DNA from: Methylomonas subterranea
GTDB lineage: Bacteria > Pseudomonadota > Gammaproteobacteria > Methylococcales > Methylomonadaceae
NCBI RefSeq assembly: GCF_024505185.1
Contig: NZ_JANIBJ010000001.1
Span: forward strand, 62,001-126,000
Length of the DNA: 64,000 nt
Direction of reading: 5' to 3'
Part shown: piece by piece, positions 9,398-18,924 of the stretch
Position numbering within the stretch: the stretch's first letter is position 1
How the letters are laid out: every line of letters begins with the position of its first letter
Program-made: the position numbers and the translations under genes
Notes under the pieces: model-generated
What the model saw: the letters and a program-made list of their open reading frames with translations, nothing else
Databases searched by the model: none
What the model was told of the DNA's origin: nothing

Positions 9398-10420
9398 CTA
9401 GATGTAATTTTTTACCAGCACCTCGGCTATTTGCACACTGTTCAAGGCGGCGCCCTTTCTGACATTATCGCTCACCACCCACAAATCAATCCCGTTAGGG
9501 TGCGAGAGGTCCTCGCGAATTCTGCCGACGTAGACGTCGTCGTGGCCGGACGATTCGGTTACGGCGGTAGGGTAGCCGCCATTCTCGCGCTCATCCAAAA
9601 CCGTGACGCCGGGAGCGGCCGATAGCAGTTCCCGTACCCGGTCAGCGGAAATTTTTTGCTTGGTCTCGATGTGCACCGCTTCGGAATGGCCGAAGAACAC
9701 CGGCACCCGCACGGCGGTGGGATTTACCAGGATATCGGCATCGCCCATGATCTTTCGAGTTTCCCAGACCATTTTCATTTCTTCCTTGGTATAGCCGTTG
9801 TCCATGAATACATCGATTTGCGGCAAGCAGTTGAAGGCGATCTGTTTTGGATAAACCTTGGCCTCAACCGGTTTGGCATTCAGCAGGTTGGCGGTTTGGC
9901 TGGCCAGTTCTTCGATAGCTTCCTTGCCCGTGCCGGAAACCGCTTGGTAAGTCGCCACATTGATGCGGCTGATGCCGACTGCATCGTAAATGGGTTTTAA
10001 CGCCACCAGCATTTGGATGGTAGAGCAGTTCGGATTGGCGATAATGCCGCGATTTTTATAGTCCGCGACTTTTTCCGGATTAACCTCCGGCACCACTAGT
10101 GGAATGTCGTCGTCGTAACGGAATTGCGAGGTGTTATCTATCACCACGCAACCAGCCGCCGCCGCCTTGGGAGCATACTCGGCCGAAACGGAGGCGCCGG
10201 GCGAAAACAGGCCGATTTGCACCTTGGAAAAGTCGAAACCGGCCAAGTCTTGCACCACCACGGAACCACCCTTGAACGGAATCCGTTTGCCGGCCGAACG
10301 TTCGCTGGCCAACGCGTACAGCGTGCCTACCGGGAAATTGCGTTCTTCCAGGATGCTTATCATGGTTTCGCCGACCGCGCCGGTCGCGCCGACAACGGCA
10401 ACATCGTAAGTTTTGGACAT
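9398..10420 (-). CDS. asd: Aspartate-semialdehyde dehydrogenase
   Basis: Reduces aspartyl phosphate to aspartate semialdehyde, the branch point to lysine/diaminopimelate, methionine and threonine. The 340-residue protein has the N-terminal nucleotide-binding motif GATGAVGE at residues 11-18, the catalytic cysteine C132 in NPNCSTIQM, and the active-site segment GHSEAVHIET. Length is normal for the family. It lies 5 bases downstream of leuB and upstream of fimV on the same strand, the arrangement known in Pseudomonas. Co-transcription with the leu genes is likely. Confidence 0.96.
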   Translation of the reverse strand: MSKTYDVAVVGATGAVGETMISILEERNFPVGTLYALASERSAGKRIPFKGGSVVVQDLAGFDFSKVQIGLFSPGASVSAEYAPKAAAAGCVVIDNTSQFRYDDDIPLVVPEVNPEKVADYKNRGIIANPNCSTIQMLVALKPIYDAVGISRINVATYQAVSGTGKEAIEELASQTANLLNAKPVEAKVYPKQIAFNCLPQIDVFMDNGYTKEEMKMVWETRKIMGDADILVNPTAVRVPVFFGHSEAVHIETKQKISADRVRELLSAAPGVTVLDERENGGYPTAVTESSGHDDVYVGRIREDLSHPNGIDLWVVSDNVRKGAALNSVQIAEVLVKNYI

Positions 10421-10425
10421 AGCGT

Positions 10426-11505
10426 TTATCCTTTTAAAGCGTTGAGTACGGCATCGCCCATGCCCGAGGTGCTGACTTGGGTCGTGCCATCCGAATAAAT
10501 ATCCGGGGTTCTGGCGCCGGCATCCAGCGCCGTGTTGACGGCTTGTTCGATGCGTTCGGCCGCTTCCGGTTGGTTTAAGGTATAACGCAGCAGCATGGCG
10601 ACCGATAAAATGGTGGCCAGTGGGTTGGCAATGCCCTGGCCGGCAATGTCTGGCGCCGAACCGTGTATCGGTTCGTACATGCCCTTGCCGTTGGCGTCCA
10701 GCGAGGCCGAAGGTAGCATGCCGATCGATCCGGTCAACATCGCTGCAATGTCGGACAAAATATCGCCGAACATGTTAGTGGTAACGATGACGTCGAACTG
10801 CTTGGGTGCCCGCACCAGTTGCATGGCGGCATTGTCGACGTACATATGACTTAATTGCACATCCGGATAATCCTTGCCGACCTCGGTGACCACCTGTCGC
10901 CACAGTTCGGTGACTTCCAGTACATTGGCTTTATCCACCGAACACAGCTTTTTATGACGTTTTTGCGCGGTTTTAAAAGCTGAATGGGCAATGCGGCGGA
11001 TTTCCGACTCGTTGTATACCAGGGTGTTGAAGCCTTGTTGCTCGCCGTTTTCCAATAAGCGGATGCCGCGCGGTTGGCCGAAGTAAATGCCGCCGGTCAA
11101 TTCGCGGACTATCATGATATCCAGGCCGGACACCACCTCCGGTTTTAGGGTGCTGGCCCCGACCAGTTGCGGGTACAGAATCGCCGGCCGCAGATTCGAA
11201 AACAGGTTCAGTTCCGAACGAATGCTCAGCAAGCCGCGTTCGGGGCGCACCGCATGCGGTAACGCTTCCCATTTGGGACCGCCCACCGCGCCCAGCAAAA
11301 CGGCTTCGGCGTTTTTGCACAGATTCAGGGTTTGCTGCGGCAGCGGGGTGCCGAAGGCATCGTAAGCGGCACCGCCGACCAAGGCGGTTTCGAAACTAAG
11401 CCCCAGGGCCATGTCGGTATTTAAAAAGCTCAATACCTTGACGGCCTCGGCGACAATCTCGGGGCCGATCCCGTCTCCCGCCAAAACGGCGATTTTTTTT
11501 GCCAT
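10426..11505 (-). CDS. leuB: 3-isopropylmalate dehydrogenase
   Basis: NAD-dependent oxidative decarboxylation of 3-isopropylmalate to 2-ketoisocaproate, the third step of leucine synthesis. The 359-residue protein begins [19 protein letters not shown]. It carries the substrate region [22 protein letters not shown], the tyrosine-containing REL(T)GGIYFG motif, the metal-binding DNAAMQLV and NMFGDILSD, and the C-terminal nucleotide site [15 protein letters not shown]. Its start lies 15 bases after the leuD stop, in the leuC-leuD-leuB-asd run. Confidence 0.97.
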   Translation of the reverse strand: MAKKIAVLAGDGIGPEIVAEAVKVLSFLNTDMALGLSFETALVGGAAYDAFGTPLPQQTLNLCKNAEAVLLGAVGGPKWEALPHAVRPERGLLSIRSELNLFSNLRPAILYPQLVGASTLKPEVVSGLDIMIVRELTGGIYFGQPRGIRLLENGEQQGFNTLVYNESEIRRIAHSAFKTAQKRHKKLCSVDKANVLEVTELWRQVVTEVGKDYPDVQLSHMYVDNAAMQLVRAPKQFDVIVTTNMFGDILSDIAAMLTGSIGMLPSASLDANGKGMYEPIHGSAPDIAGQGIANPLATILSVAMLLRYTLNQPEAAERIEQAVNTALDAGARTPDIYSDGTTQVSTSGMGDAVLNALKG

Positions 11506-11520
11506 GCCCGTATCCGTTAC

Positions 11521-12159
11521 TTATGCGTCTTGAAACAACCAGGGCGCGCGTTTGGCGCGTTCGGTTTCATAGGCTTTGATTTTATCGGCATGCTGCAGCG
11601 ACAAGGCGATATCGTCCAAGCCGTTCAACAAGCGGTAACGGCGATTTTCATCCACGTCGAATCCGATTTGTTGGCCGGCGGGCGTGGTGATGGTTTGGCT
11701 TTGCAGGTCTATGGTCAGTTGGTAACCGTCCGCCATTTCCCTGAATAGCCGATCGACGGTTTCCGCCGGCAGCACGATGGGTAAAATGCCGTTTTTAAAA
11801 CAGTTGTTGAAAAAGATATCGGCAAAGCTAGGGGCGATAACCGCTCTGAAACCGTAATCTTCCAACGCCCATGGAGCGTGTTCGCGCGATGAGCCGCAAC
11901 CGAAGTTTTCCCGCGTCAACAGAATTTGCGCGCCGTGATATTGCGGCTGGTTCAGCACGAAATCCTTGTTCAATGGCCGGTTGGCGCAGTCCATGTCGGG
12001 CTCGCCGCGATCCAGATAACGCCATTCGTCGAACAAGTAGGGGCCGAATCCGGCGCGGCGGATGGATTTCAAAAACTGTTTCGGAATGATCGCGTCGGTA
12101 TCGACATTGGCTCTGTCCAATGGCGCCACCAGGGCGGTCAACGTGGTAAATGCTCTCAT
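11521..12159 (-). CDS. leuD: 3-isopropylmalate dehydratase, small subunit
   Basis: Small (swivel) subunit of isopropylmalate isomerase, which works with LeuC to convert 2- into 3-isopropylmalate. The 212-residue protein starts [30 protein letters not shown] and carries the signature [15 protein letters not shown], which positions substrate in the aconitase-like fold. The start codon overlaps the leuC stop by 4 bases (ATGA), so translation is coupled to its partner subunit. Confidence 0.97.
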   Translation of the reverse strand: MRAFTTLTALVAPLDRANVDTDAIIPKQFLKSIRRAGFGPYLFDEWRYLDRGEPDMDCANRPLNKDFVLNQPQYHGAQILLTRENFGCGSSREHAPWALEDYGFRAVIAPSFADIFFNNCFKNGILPIVLPAETVDRLFREMADGYQLTIDLQSQTITTPAGQQIGFDVDENRRYRLLNGLDDIALSLQHADKIKAYETERAKRAPWLFQDA

Positions 12160-13565
12160 GATGCGTCCTCCGCGACGTTAACAAAGTGACCGGCAATCGC
12201 GGCGGCGGCCGCCATGGCGGGGCTGACCAAATGGGTGCGTCCGCCATAACCCTGACGCCCCTCGAAATTACGGTTCGAGGTGGATGCGCAATGCTCGCCG
12301 GCTTCCAGGCGGTCGGCGTTCATGGCCAGACACATCGAACAACCCGGCTCGCGCCATTCGAAGTTGGCGGCGGTAAAAATTTTATCCAGGCCTTCCGCTT
12401 CGGCTTGCTGCTTGATCAGGCCGGAACCCGGTACGATCAGCACCTGCTTGACGGAGTCGGCTTTTTTACGGCCCTTGATGACCGCCGCCGCCGCGCGCAA
12501 GTCCTCGATGCGCGAATTGGTGCAGGAGCCGATAAAGACTTTGTCCAACTTGATGTCGGTGATTTTCTGGCCGGCTTTCAGACCCATGTATTGCAGGGCT
12601 CGCTCTATGCTTTGGCGTTTGACCGGGTCGGTTTCCCGCGCGGGATCGGGAACGCTGGCGTCGACCGGTAATACCATTTCCGGCGACGTGCCCCAGCTGA
12701 CCTGCGGTTTGATGGCGGCGGCGTCGAACTCTATGACCTTGTCGAATTTGGCGTCCGGGTCCGAATGCAGTTTTTCCCAGTAGCGTACCGCCATGTTCCA
12801 GTCGTCGCCTTTGGGGGCGTAAGGACGGTCGCGGTAAAATTCGATGGTTTTTTCGTCGCAAGCGATCAGGCCGGCGCGGGCGCCCGCTTCGATGGCCATG
12901 TTGCAGACCGTCATCCGGCCTTCCATGCTCAGCTCGCGAATGGCTTCGCCGCCGAATTCGATGGTGTAGCCGGTGCCGCCGGCGGTACCGATCTGGCCGA
13001 TGATGGCTAGCACTATGTCCTTGGCGGTGACGCCGGGGCCGGCCTTGCCGTTGACCTTGATCAGCATGTTTTTAGCTTTTTTCTGCACCAGACACTGAGT
13101 CGCCAGCGCATGCTCGACTTCCGAGGTGCCGATGCCGAAAGCCAATGCAGCCGAGGCGCCGTGAGTCGAGGTATGCGAGTCGCCGCAGACCACGGTCATG
13201 CCGGGCAGGGTGGCGCCTTGTTCCGGTCCGACCACATGTACGATACCTTGGCGGATGTCGCTCATATGGAATTCGGTGATGCCGAATTCCTTGCAGTTGC
13301 TTTCCAGGGTTTCCACCTGCAGGCGCGAAACCGGGTCGGCAATGCCTTTGGCTCTATCCGTGGTGGGGATGTTGTGGTCTGCGACCGCCAGATTGCGGGC
13401 GATGCGCCAGGGTTTGCGTCCGGATAGGCGCAAGCCTTCGAAAGCCTGCGGCGAGGTCACTTCGTGCAGCAATTGCCGGTCGATATAAATCAGGCACGAG
13501 CCGTCGTCTTCGGTATGGACGACATGGTCGTCCCAAAGTTTGTCGTATAAGGTTTTACCTGCCAT
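12156..13565 (-). CDS. leuC: 3-isopropylmalate dehydratase, large subunit
   Basis: Large, iron-sulfur subunit of isopropylmalate isomerase in leucine biosynthesis. The 469-residue protein has the aconitase-type [4Fe-4S] cysteines in [11 protein letters not shown] and [11 protein letters not shown], plus [10 protein letters not shown] near residue 130. It is the first gene of a leuC-leuD-leuB-asd run on the minus strand. No leader peptide rich in leucine codons is visible in the 91 bases upstream; that gap instead holds a palindromic repeat. leuA is not in the window. Confidence 0.97.
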   Translation of the reverse strand: MAGKTLYDKLWDDHVVHTEDDGSCLIYIDRQLLHEVTSPQAFEGLRLSGRKPWRIARNLAVADHNIPTTDRAKGIADPVSRLQVETLESNCKEFGITEFHMSDIRQGIVHVVGPEQGATLPGMTVVCGDSHTSTHGASAALAFGIGTSEVEHALATQCLVQKKAKNMLIKVNGKAGPGVTAKDIVLAIIGQIGTAGGTGYTIEFGGEAIRELSMEGRMTVCNMAIEAGARAGLIACDEKTIEFYRDRPYAPKGDDWNMAVRYWEKLHSDPDAKFDKVIEFDAAAIKPQVSWGTSPEMVLPVDASVPDPARETDPVKRQSIERALQYMGLKAGQKITDIKLDKVFIGSCTNSRIEDLRAAAAVIKGRKKADSVKQVLIVPGSGLIKQQAEAEGLDKIFTAANFEWREPGCSMCLAMNADRLEAGEHCASTSNRNFEGRQGYGGRTHLVSPAMAAAAAIAGHFVNVAEDAS

Positions 13566-13582
13566 ATTGGTTTCTCTTGGAT

Positions 13583-13648
13583 AGGGTACGCATTTATACC
13601 CATTCGGATACGCGTACCGAAAGCTTAAAGGTACGCAATGCGTACCCT
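13583..13648. repeat. Palindromic REP-like element between adk and leuC
   Basis: AGGGTACGCAT at 13583-13593 is inverted at 13638-13648 (ATGCGTACCCT). The right-hand half alone is a near-perfect palindrome (GGTACGCA-A-TGCGTACC, 13630-13646), and a third TACGCGTACC occurs between. This is the form of short extragenic palindromes. It could stop adk transcription or stabilise mRNA ends, but no function can be read directly. Confidence 0.75.
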
Positions 13649-13656
13649 ACGATGGT

Positions 13657-14394
<738 letters not shown>

Positions 14395-14543
14395 TTAACG
14401 CAAACCTTAGCGGAATGCCGTTAAATGTTGGGCTTTGGGGGTGAGGGCAATCTAATGCGGTTGAGGCAGTCATGAAGAGCTGAGATATTTGGCGGGAAGG
14501 TTTAACAGGCACTGCCGAAAAAGGGCCTATTTCCATGCGCCGA

Positions 14544-14620
14544 TGGCGTCCCGGAGACGATTCGAACGTCCGACCTGCCCCTTAGGAGGGGGCTGCTCTA
14601 TCCTGCTGAGCTACCGGGAC
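14544..14620 (-). tRNA. tRNA-Arg, anticodon CCT
   Basis: Read on the minus strand it folds into a full cloverleaf. The acceptor stem GTCCCGG/CCGGGAC is perfect, the D-stem is GCTC/GAGC, and the anticodon stem GCCCC/GGGGC encloses the loop CTCCTAA with anticodon CCT. The T-stem is GGACG/CGTCT with loop TTCGAAT. The 3' CCA is encoded after the discriminator G. The tRNA decodes AGG arginine codons. It stands alone, and no integrase gene or duplicated tRNA end was noticed beside it. Confidence 0.96.
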
Positions 14621-14650
14621 TCGGTGCAAATTTTAACACAGGGAGCTGGG

Positions 14651-15430
14651 TTAATTTTTTTGTTTTCTGATTTCCACGCGTTCCAGCGACGTGATGAAAT
14701 ACGATAATTTTGATTGGCTTTTGCTGGATAGGTTTTCAAAAAAACCGCCCACTTGGACCTTGGCTTGATTAGGGAAGCCGGGTTTAACGAAACGTACTGA
14801 AAAATCAAAGTCCATTTGGTAGTCTTCAAAATTGATTTGACAGTTTTTTATTATGTCGCCACGTTGTATGCGCGCGCGATTTACCGGCAAATCGATACCG
14901 GCACCGCCGCGCGACAAATCGAACAGATATCCGCTGACCGACATGCCGGTGCGTTCGGAGACGCCGGTGAATGCAATATCGATCGAGCTGATTTCTATGC
15001 GTGGAGAGCGCCGGCGTTGCGGGTAAAAAATTCTATCGGGCAGCGCGCTTTTGTAATACGAAATGCCGCGCGAGTGGCCCATTTCGATGTCGGACAGGTT
15101 AAAGGATAAATGTATTCCTTTGTGAAAGGTGGATAGCTTTAAGGAGCGGGTGTCCTGTAGGACGGTATTGCCTTCCTTGGGAATCAGTTCATCCAAAATG
15201 ATCAGATTCTTTTCGGTTTTTATTCCCAATATGGATGAATTATATTCCTGCGGCGCGCCGTCGATCTGTACGGTGCACAGCGGCGAGCTTTGCTCTATTT
15301 CCGATAGCAAATTGACGATTTTGTCCGGCGACGTGATGAAGTTGGGGTTTTCAAAAGGCGAGAGATCATCGGAGTCCTCGATTTCGTTATCAATCCTTTT
15401 GGTAAACAGGCCCCTGATTTTATTGAACAT
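14651..15430 (-). CDS. ycgR: Flagellar brake protein, YcgR-like (YcgR domain + PilZ)
   Basis: Probable c-di-GMP receptor that slows flagellar rotation when c-di-GMP is high. The 259-residue protein has an N-terminal YcgR-like beta domain and a C-terminal PilZ domain. Both c-di-GMP contact motifs are visible: RxxxR as RRSPR near residue 140, and DLSRGGAG (D/NxSxxG) near residue 170. It is the last gene of a minus-strand flgM-flgN-ycgR run that probably starts at the sigma28-type promoter 16301-16327, so it would be a late flagellar gene. Another PilZ function cannot be excluded, but context strongly favours the brake role. Confidence 0.85.
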   Translation of the reverse strand: MFNKIRGLFTKRIDNEIEDSDDLSPFENPNFITSPDKIVNLLSEIEQSSPLCTVQIDGAPQEYNSSILGIKTEKNLIILDELIPKEGNTVLQDTRSLKLSTFHKGIHLSFNLSDIEMGHSRGISYYKSALPDRIFYPQRRRSPRIEISSIDIAFTGVSERTGMSVSGYLFDLSRGGAGIDLPVNRARIQRGDIIKNCQINFEDYQMDFDFSVRFVKPGFPNQAKVQVGGFFENLSSKSQSKLSYFITSLERVEIRKQKN

Positions 15431-15464
15431 GCTGAAACGGTCTGGAAGGGAAGTTGGTCGCAGT

Positions 15465-15959
15465 CTACACCGAAATGAGCGTGTGTGAAAATAACTCGCT
15501 ACGCGTACTGCCGTCCGGTCCGTAAGTCGTTGCCAGTTGCGACTTGCCGCGCAGAACCTGCAGGGCTCGTTGGGCGTGACGACTCAGCATGTCTATGCTG
15601 GCGCCGTTTTTTTCGTTCAAGGCGCGGCAGTTTATGGTGAGTTGGGTGATGTTGAGCCACTGCCCATGGGCTTGGGCAATATTGAAACCGTTTGCCTTGG
15701 CTTTGGTGAGGTAGTTTTGGACACCGTCTTGGTTAAGCGGCAGTTTTTCCGTCGCCAAAACTTGGCCCAACTGTTTGGAAAATTGCTCCAGCTGGACAAC
15801 CACATCTTTCTTGTGCGTGGCGAGTGCGTTTATAGTGGTCGGATTGGATCGGGATTTCAATTGTTCGGACTCGGCGTTAAGTAGTTCGAACAACTTTTGA
15901 GCCGATTTGAGCCCGTTCGATAACAATTTTTCTGTGATGGGAAAAGTTTTTTCTATCAT
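15465..15959 (-). CDS. flgN: Flagellar export chaperone FlgN
   Basis: Small helical chaperone expected to escort the hook-filament junction proteins FlgK and FlgL to the export gate. The 164-residue sequence is all-helical with few conserved motifs (LLNAESEQLKSR; NCRALNEKNGASI), as is usual for FlgN. Assignment rests on length, helix content and position directly after flgM (4-base gap) and opposite the flagellar operons. FlgK and FlgL are encoded at 25812-28390. Confidence 0.82.
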   Translation of the reverse strand: MIEKTFPITEKLLSNGLKSAQKLFELLNAESEQLKSRSNPTTINALATHKKDVVVQLEQFSKQLGQVLATEKLPLNQDGVQNYLTKAKANGFNIAQAHGQWLNITQLTINCRALNEKNGASIDMLSRHAQRALQVLRGKSQLATTYGPDGSTRSELFSHTLISV

Positions 15960-15963
15960 GGCG

Positions 15964-16266
15964 TCATGTCGAGTTGGCTAGTTTTGTTTCCAGTTGCATC
16001 ATTTTTTCCGCAACATGGTCCGGGTCGATTTTGTAGTTACCGGCTTGTATGGCTGCTTTTATTTCGGCAACGCGGCTTTCATTGACAACGGGAGCGGAGT
16101 TGCTTGCATCCACTGCCTTTTTGATGCCATCCGCCGTGGAAATGTTGACGGTATCGACGTCGGTTGCGGGATTGCCTTGCTTGGAGGACTCAAGCGGGTT
16201 TTTGCCGACCGGTTTGGTTTGCGCGGCAACATTGGTCGTGACATTGTTGATGGATTGAATAGCCAT
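15964..16266 (-). CDS. flgM: Anti-sigma28 factor FlgM
   Basis: Inhibitor that binds FliA (sigma28) until the hook-basal body is complete and FlgM is exported. The 100-residue protein has the usual disordered, S/T/N-rich N-terminal half and the conserved C-terminal FliA-binding part (VNESRVAEIKAAIQAGNYKIDPDHVAEKMM, from about residue 61). A sigma28-type promoter lies 34 bases upstream, giving the classical FliA-FlgM feedback loop. Confidence 0.95.
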   Translation of the reverse strand: MAIQSINNVTTNVAAQTKPVGKNPLESSKQGNPATDVDTVNISTADGIKKAVDASNSAPVVNESRVAEIKAAIQAGNYKIDPDHVAEKMMQLETKLANST

Positions 16267-16300
16267 GACGGTATCTCTAGCAAAAATTGGGATATGTCTT

Positions 16301-16327
16301 TTAACGGCATCATGGCGGCATCCTTTA
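16301..16327 (-). promoter_or_regulatory. Sigma28 (FliA)-type promoter of flgM-flgN-ycgR
   Basis: On the minus strand TAAAGGAT, an 11-base spacer and GCCGTTAA match the flagellar sigma28 pattern TAAAGTTT-N11-GCCGATAA, with the exact spacer length. The site lies between the flgA stop and the flgM start, so it would transcribe flgM, flgN and the ycgR-like gene separately from flgA. Confidence 0.78.
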
Positions 16328-16333
16328 ATTTAA

Positions 16334-17029
16334 TTATTGTAAATAGACGTTTACCAAGCCAAGGTTGACGACCGTGGCTTGAATCACGCGTTGCGACGTA
16401 ACATTTTTTACACTGATTCTTTGTCCTCTTATGCCATCGGTCATGGCGACGCCCGTCGATGTGATCAATAAACCGGGTTTGCCGGATTGAATGCTGACGC
16501 GTTCGCCCCGTTTGACCAGGGTGGGTTCGCTGTAATGCGAGCGATAGAGTACGCTGCCTACCGGAATAAAGCGGGTGGCCTGTTTGTCGATGATATCGTT
16601 GGGGTCCGTCAGATATCCGGGTTGTAGCATGGAAGCATCCCTGGTTTCGATAGTGAAATGCTCCGGCCCGATTCTGTCGTTTCTGTTGAGTTGTTTTGCC
16701 AGAACCAAAACGGCTTCGAACGATTTGACCGCCACCGTGCTGTAAATTGTCCAGTTTTCGGCGCCTGGGCAGCTGATGCCAATGGTATTGCGGCCGGGTT
16801 TGACATTGCCGGACTGAGAAAATATCTGCAGGTTTTCGGTGCAGTTTGGCAACTGCAGGCGCGGGTCGATTTGGGCAGCGCTAAGTTGATATTGGCCGGC
16901 GGGGTCCAACGACGATTGCACGAAATTTTGTACGGCGTCCTGCATCGCGGGTAGCGATTGAAACGACGCAGACTCGGTCAACGGGCTTGCAAACAGCAGC
17001 AGGCAGAACGATAAGTTGATTATTTTCAT
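16334..17029 (-). CDS. flgA: Flagellar P-ring assembly chaperone FlgA
   Basis: Periplasmic chaperone for polymerisation of the FlgI P-ring around the rod. From ATG 17027-17029 the 231-residue protein has a signal peptide (KIINLSFCLLLFASPLTESA). It ends in the FlgA/SAF domain (VLAKQLNRNDRIGPEHFTIE; GERVSIQSGKPGLLITSTGV; RGQRISVKNVTSQRVIQATV). A longer TTG-start frame from 17065 would place 12 residues before the signal peptide and is not preferred. It is divergent from cheV and has its own sigma54-type site. Confidence 0.93.
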   Translation of the reverse strand: MKIINLSFCLLLFASPLTESASFQSLPAMQDAVQNFVQSSLDPAGQYQLSAAQIDPRLQLPNCTENLQIFSQSGNVKPGRNTIGISCPGAENWTIYSTVAVKSFEAVLVLAKQLNRNDRIGPEHFTIETRDASMLQPGYLTDPNDIIDKQATRFIPVGSVLYRSHYSEPTLVKRGERVSIQSGKPGLLITSTGVAMTDGIRGQRISVKNVTSQRVIQATVVNLGLVNVYLQ

Positions 17030-17064
17030 GGCGAATGTCGGTTTATTGACTCTAGGCACCTTCA

Positions 17065-17080
17065 AGCAGAAAACATACCA
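17065..17080 (-). promoter_or_regulatory. Sigma54-type promoter of flgA
   Basis: Minus strand TGGTAT-GTTTT-CTGCT has GG and GC at the -24/-12 spacing (10 bases between dinucleotides). The predicted start of transcription is about 25 bases before the flgA ATG. FleQ/sigma54 control of flgA is known in polarly flagellated gammaproteobacteria; here it is inferred from the site alone. Confidence 0.6.
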
Positions 17081-17150
17081 AAAAATTATTGGCAGTCCGC
17101 CAATCCAAAGTGGCTATAATTCTTTCAATCATTATTTTGAGGGGGTATTT

Positions 17151-18077
17151 ATGGCTGGAGTCTTAGAGGGCGTTGATCAGCGTACCAAACTGGCGGGGCA
17201 TAATCGCTTTGAGTTGCTGTTGTTCAAACTGGCAAGCCGGCAACGTTTCGGCATCAACGTGTTTAAGGTGCAGGAAGTCATTCAGTGTCCGCCATTGACC
17301 CAAATTCCCAACTCGCATTCCGTCATTTGCGGAGTGGCTCACTTACGCGGAAAAACCATACCGGTGCTGGATTTGTCAATGGCTATCGGTATGCGGCCGT
17401 TGTCCCGCGAAGAAGGGGCTTATGTCATCGTCACCGAATACAACCGTTCCATCCAGGGATTTATGGTCGGCTCGGTCGACCGCATCATCAATATAGGCTG
17501 GGAGCAGGTCAAGGCGCCGCCGACCGGCGCGGGTCGCGAAAGTTACCTGACGGCCGTCACCAATGTGGACGGCGAGCTGATCGAAGTGATCGACGTTGAA
17601 AAAGTAATGAAGGAGGTGATTGGCGGTCGGGATGAAGCGGCGGCCGAAACCATAGATGCGGAAGTGTCCGGTAAGAACGATCATGTCCTTGTGGTGGACG
17701 ATTCCTCGGTGGCGCGCAATCAAGTCAAGAGAGTATGCGAACAAATCGGCATCGAGTGCACGACGCTTAAGGACGGTCTGGAAGCCTGGGAGCATTTGAC
17801 CCAATTGGTTGCCGAAGGGGTCAGGATTCAGGATCGTTACGCCATGATTATTTCCGATGTGGAGATGCCGCGCATGGATGGCTATACCCTGGCCACCAAA
17901 ATCAAAAGCGATCCCGCCATGCGTGATATTTATCTGATATTGCATACATCGCTGAGCGGTGTCTTTAATACCGCCATGGTGCAAAAAGTGGGAGCCAACG
18001 AGTTTTTAGCCAAGTTTGACCCCGATTCCCTGTTGACGGCAATCCAAAAGCAGTTACGTACGTACCATTCCGTTTGA
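17151..18077 (+). CDS. cheV: Chemotaxis coupling protein CheV
   Basis: Hybrid adaptor that links chemoreceptors to CheA and tunes signalling through phosphorylation. The 308-residue protein has an N-terminal CheW domain (about 15-170; GINVFKVQEVIQCPPLTQIP, LRGKTIPVLDLS). A C-terminal receiver domain follows from about 182 (VLVVDDSSVARNQ), with the phosphate acceptor D236 in SDVEMPRMDG. The start at ATG 17151 follows GAGGGGG; the frame extends upstream but overlaps the flgA promoter region. In Pseudomonas cheR usually follows cheV; here a 450-base gap and then flgB follow. Confidence 0.95.
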   Translation: MAGVLEGVDQRTKLAGHNRFELLLFKLASRQRFGINVFKVQEVIQCPPLTQIPNSHSVICGVAHLRGKTIPVLDLSMAIGMRPLSREEGAYVIVTEYNRSIQGFMVGSVDRIINIGWEQVKAPPTGAGRESYLTAVTNVDGELIEVIDVEKVMKEVIGGRDEAAAETIDAEVSGKNDHVLVVDDSSVARNQVKRVCEQIGIECTTLKDGLEAWEHLTQLVAEGVRIQDRYAMIISDVEMPRMDGYTLATKIKSDPAMRDIYLILHTSLSGVFNTAMVQKVGANEFLAKFDPDSLLTAIQKQLRTYHSV

Positions 18078-18484
18078 CGCGGACACATTATTGCATTGAA
18101 TCCGATTCCCCATTGCGCGATAGGTTTGTGCCAACGGTAGAGGGCATCGCGTAACCTCTCGGCCGTGATCCTCCTTAAAATCCTAGGGCGGTCCAGTCAG
18201 GCTATTTTTCAACCCGTGAAGATTTGGTAGCAAAAATTCATGGGTTATCGATTCAGTTTTCCGGACATGGGTGAGTAGGCAAATTATGCCCGCTTGCGTA
18301 TTCCGCTCGAGTTTCCTCTGTTATATCCCCGCAACCACCAACCTTCGCTCACGGCAAGCCGCCAGAATATTGACATTCAGTTACGGCGGAAATTTTTTGC
18401 CGCTTTGTGCCGCCAGCGTATTTTTGACGCCAAAATTGCCGATCAAATTTTTTAAGCGATTGAAAAAAAGCGAAATAATTGCCA
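18078..18484. other. Non-coding gap between cheV and the flgB promoter
   Basis: About 400 bases with no convincing gene. The position is where cheR is found in related flagellar clusters, but no methyltransferase motif is seen in any frame. One inverted repeat is present (AACCCGTGAA 18211-18220 / TTCATGGGTT 18237-18246, one wobble) without a T-run. It could hold activator (FleQ-like) binding sites for the sigma54 promoter that follows; none can be defined by eye. Confidence 0.5.
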
Positions 18485-18500
18485 TGGCATGATCAATGCT
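18485..18500 (+). promoter_or_regulatory. Sigma54-type promoter of the flgB operon
   Basis: TGGCAT-GATCA-ATGCT matches the -24/-12 pattern TGGCAC-N5-TTGCA with correct GG-to-GC spacing. The ATG of flgB is 30 bases downstream of the site's end and is preceded by AGGAGG. Confidence 0.72.
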
Positions 18501-18529
18501 TTTGTTTTGTAAAACAGGAGGTGGCGAAC

Positions 18530-18922
18530 ATGGCAATCAATTTCAACAACGCGCTGGGTATTCATCCGCAGGCCCTGGCCTTGCGGGAAAAACGCAGCGA
18601 AATCCTTGCGGCCAATTTGGCCAATGTGGATACCCCGGATTACAAGGCAAGGGATCTGGATTTCAAATCCGTGCTCTCGCAGACCGTCGACAAGGCGGGT
18701 CGCATGGAGCAGACCCGGACAGGGCATCTGGCCGGGCCGCAAACCACGTTGGGAGCCGATTTGCTTTACCGAAATCCCCAGCAGGCCTCCTTGGACGGCA
18801 ACACGGTGGAAGCGCATATCGAGCAAGCCAAATATGCCGAAAACGCCTTGCAATACCAAGCCAGCTTACGTTTTATCAACGGTAAATTTTCAGGGTTGAT
18901 GTCAGCCATACGCGGAGAATAA
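18530..18922 (+). CDS. flgB: Flagellar basal-body proximal rod protein FlgB
   Basis: Proximal rod subunit joining the MS-ring to the rod. The 130-residue protein starts at ATG 18530 behind a strong AGGAGG; an in-frame ATG at 18479 lies upstream of the sigma54-type promoter and is rejected. It has the rod-protein N-terminal motif (LREKRSEILAANLANVDTPDYKARDLDF) and an amphipathic C-terminal helix (AEHA-type: AKYAENALQYQASLRFIN). It is first in an uninterrupted run through flgL. Confidence 0.96.
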   Translation: MAINFNNALGIHPQALALREKRSEILAANLANVDTPDYKARDLDFKSVLSQTVDKAGRMEQTRTGHLAGPQTTLGADLLYRNPQQASLDGNTVEAHIEQAKYAENALQYQASLRFINGKFSGLMSAIRGE

Positions 18923-18924
18923 CC

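Noticed and set aside
13566-13656. Leucine attenuator leader before leuC
   Set aside because: No short ORF with consecutive Leu codons and no alternate terminator; the region is explained by the palindromic repeat.
14544-14620. tRNA-Arg as an integration (att) site of a genomic island
   Set aside because: No integrase gene, no duplicated 3' tRNA end and ordinary flanking core genes.
17115-17120. TATAAT box as a sigma70 promoter for cheV
   Set aside because: The only TTGACA-like hexamer (TTGGCA 17089-17094) is 20 bases away, too far for a normal spacer; kept as undecided rather than listed.
18440-18460. Sigma28-like GCCGATCA before flgB
   Set aside because: No TAAA-type -35 element 15 bases upstream; the sigma54 site at 18485-18500 is a far better match.
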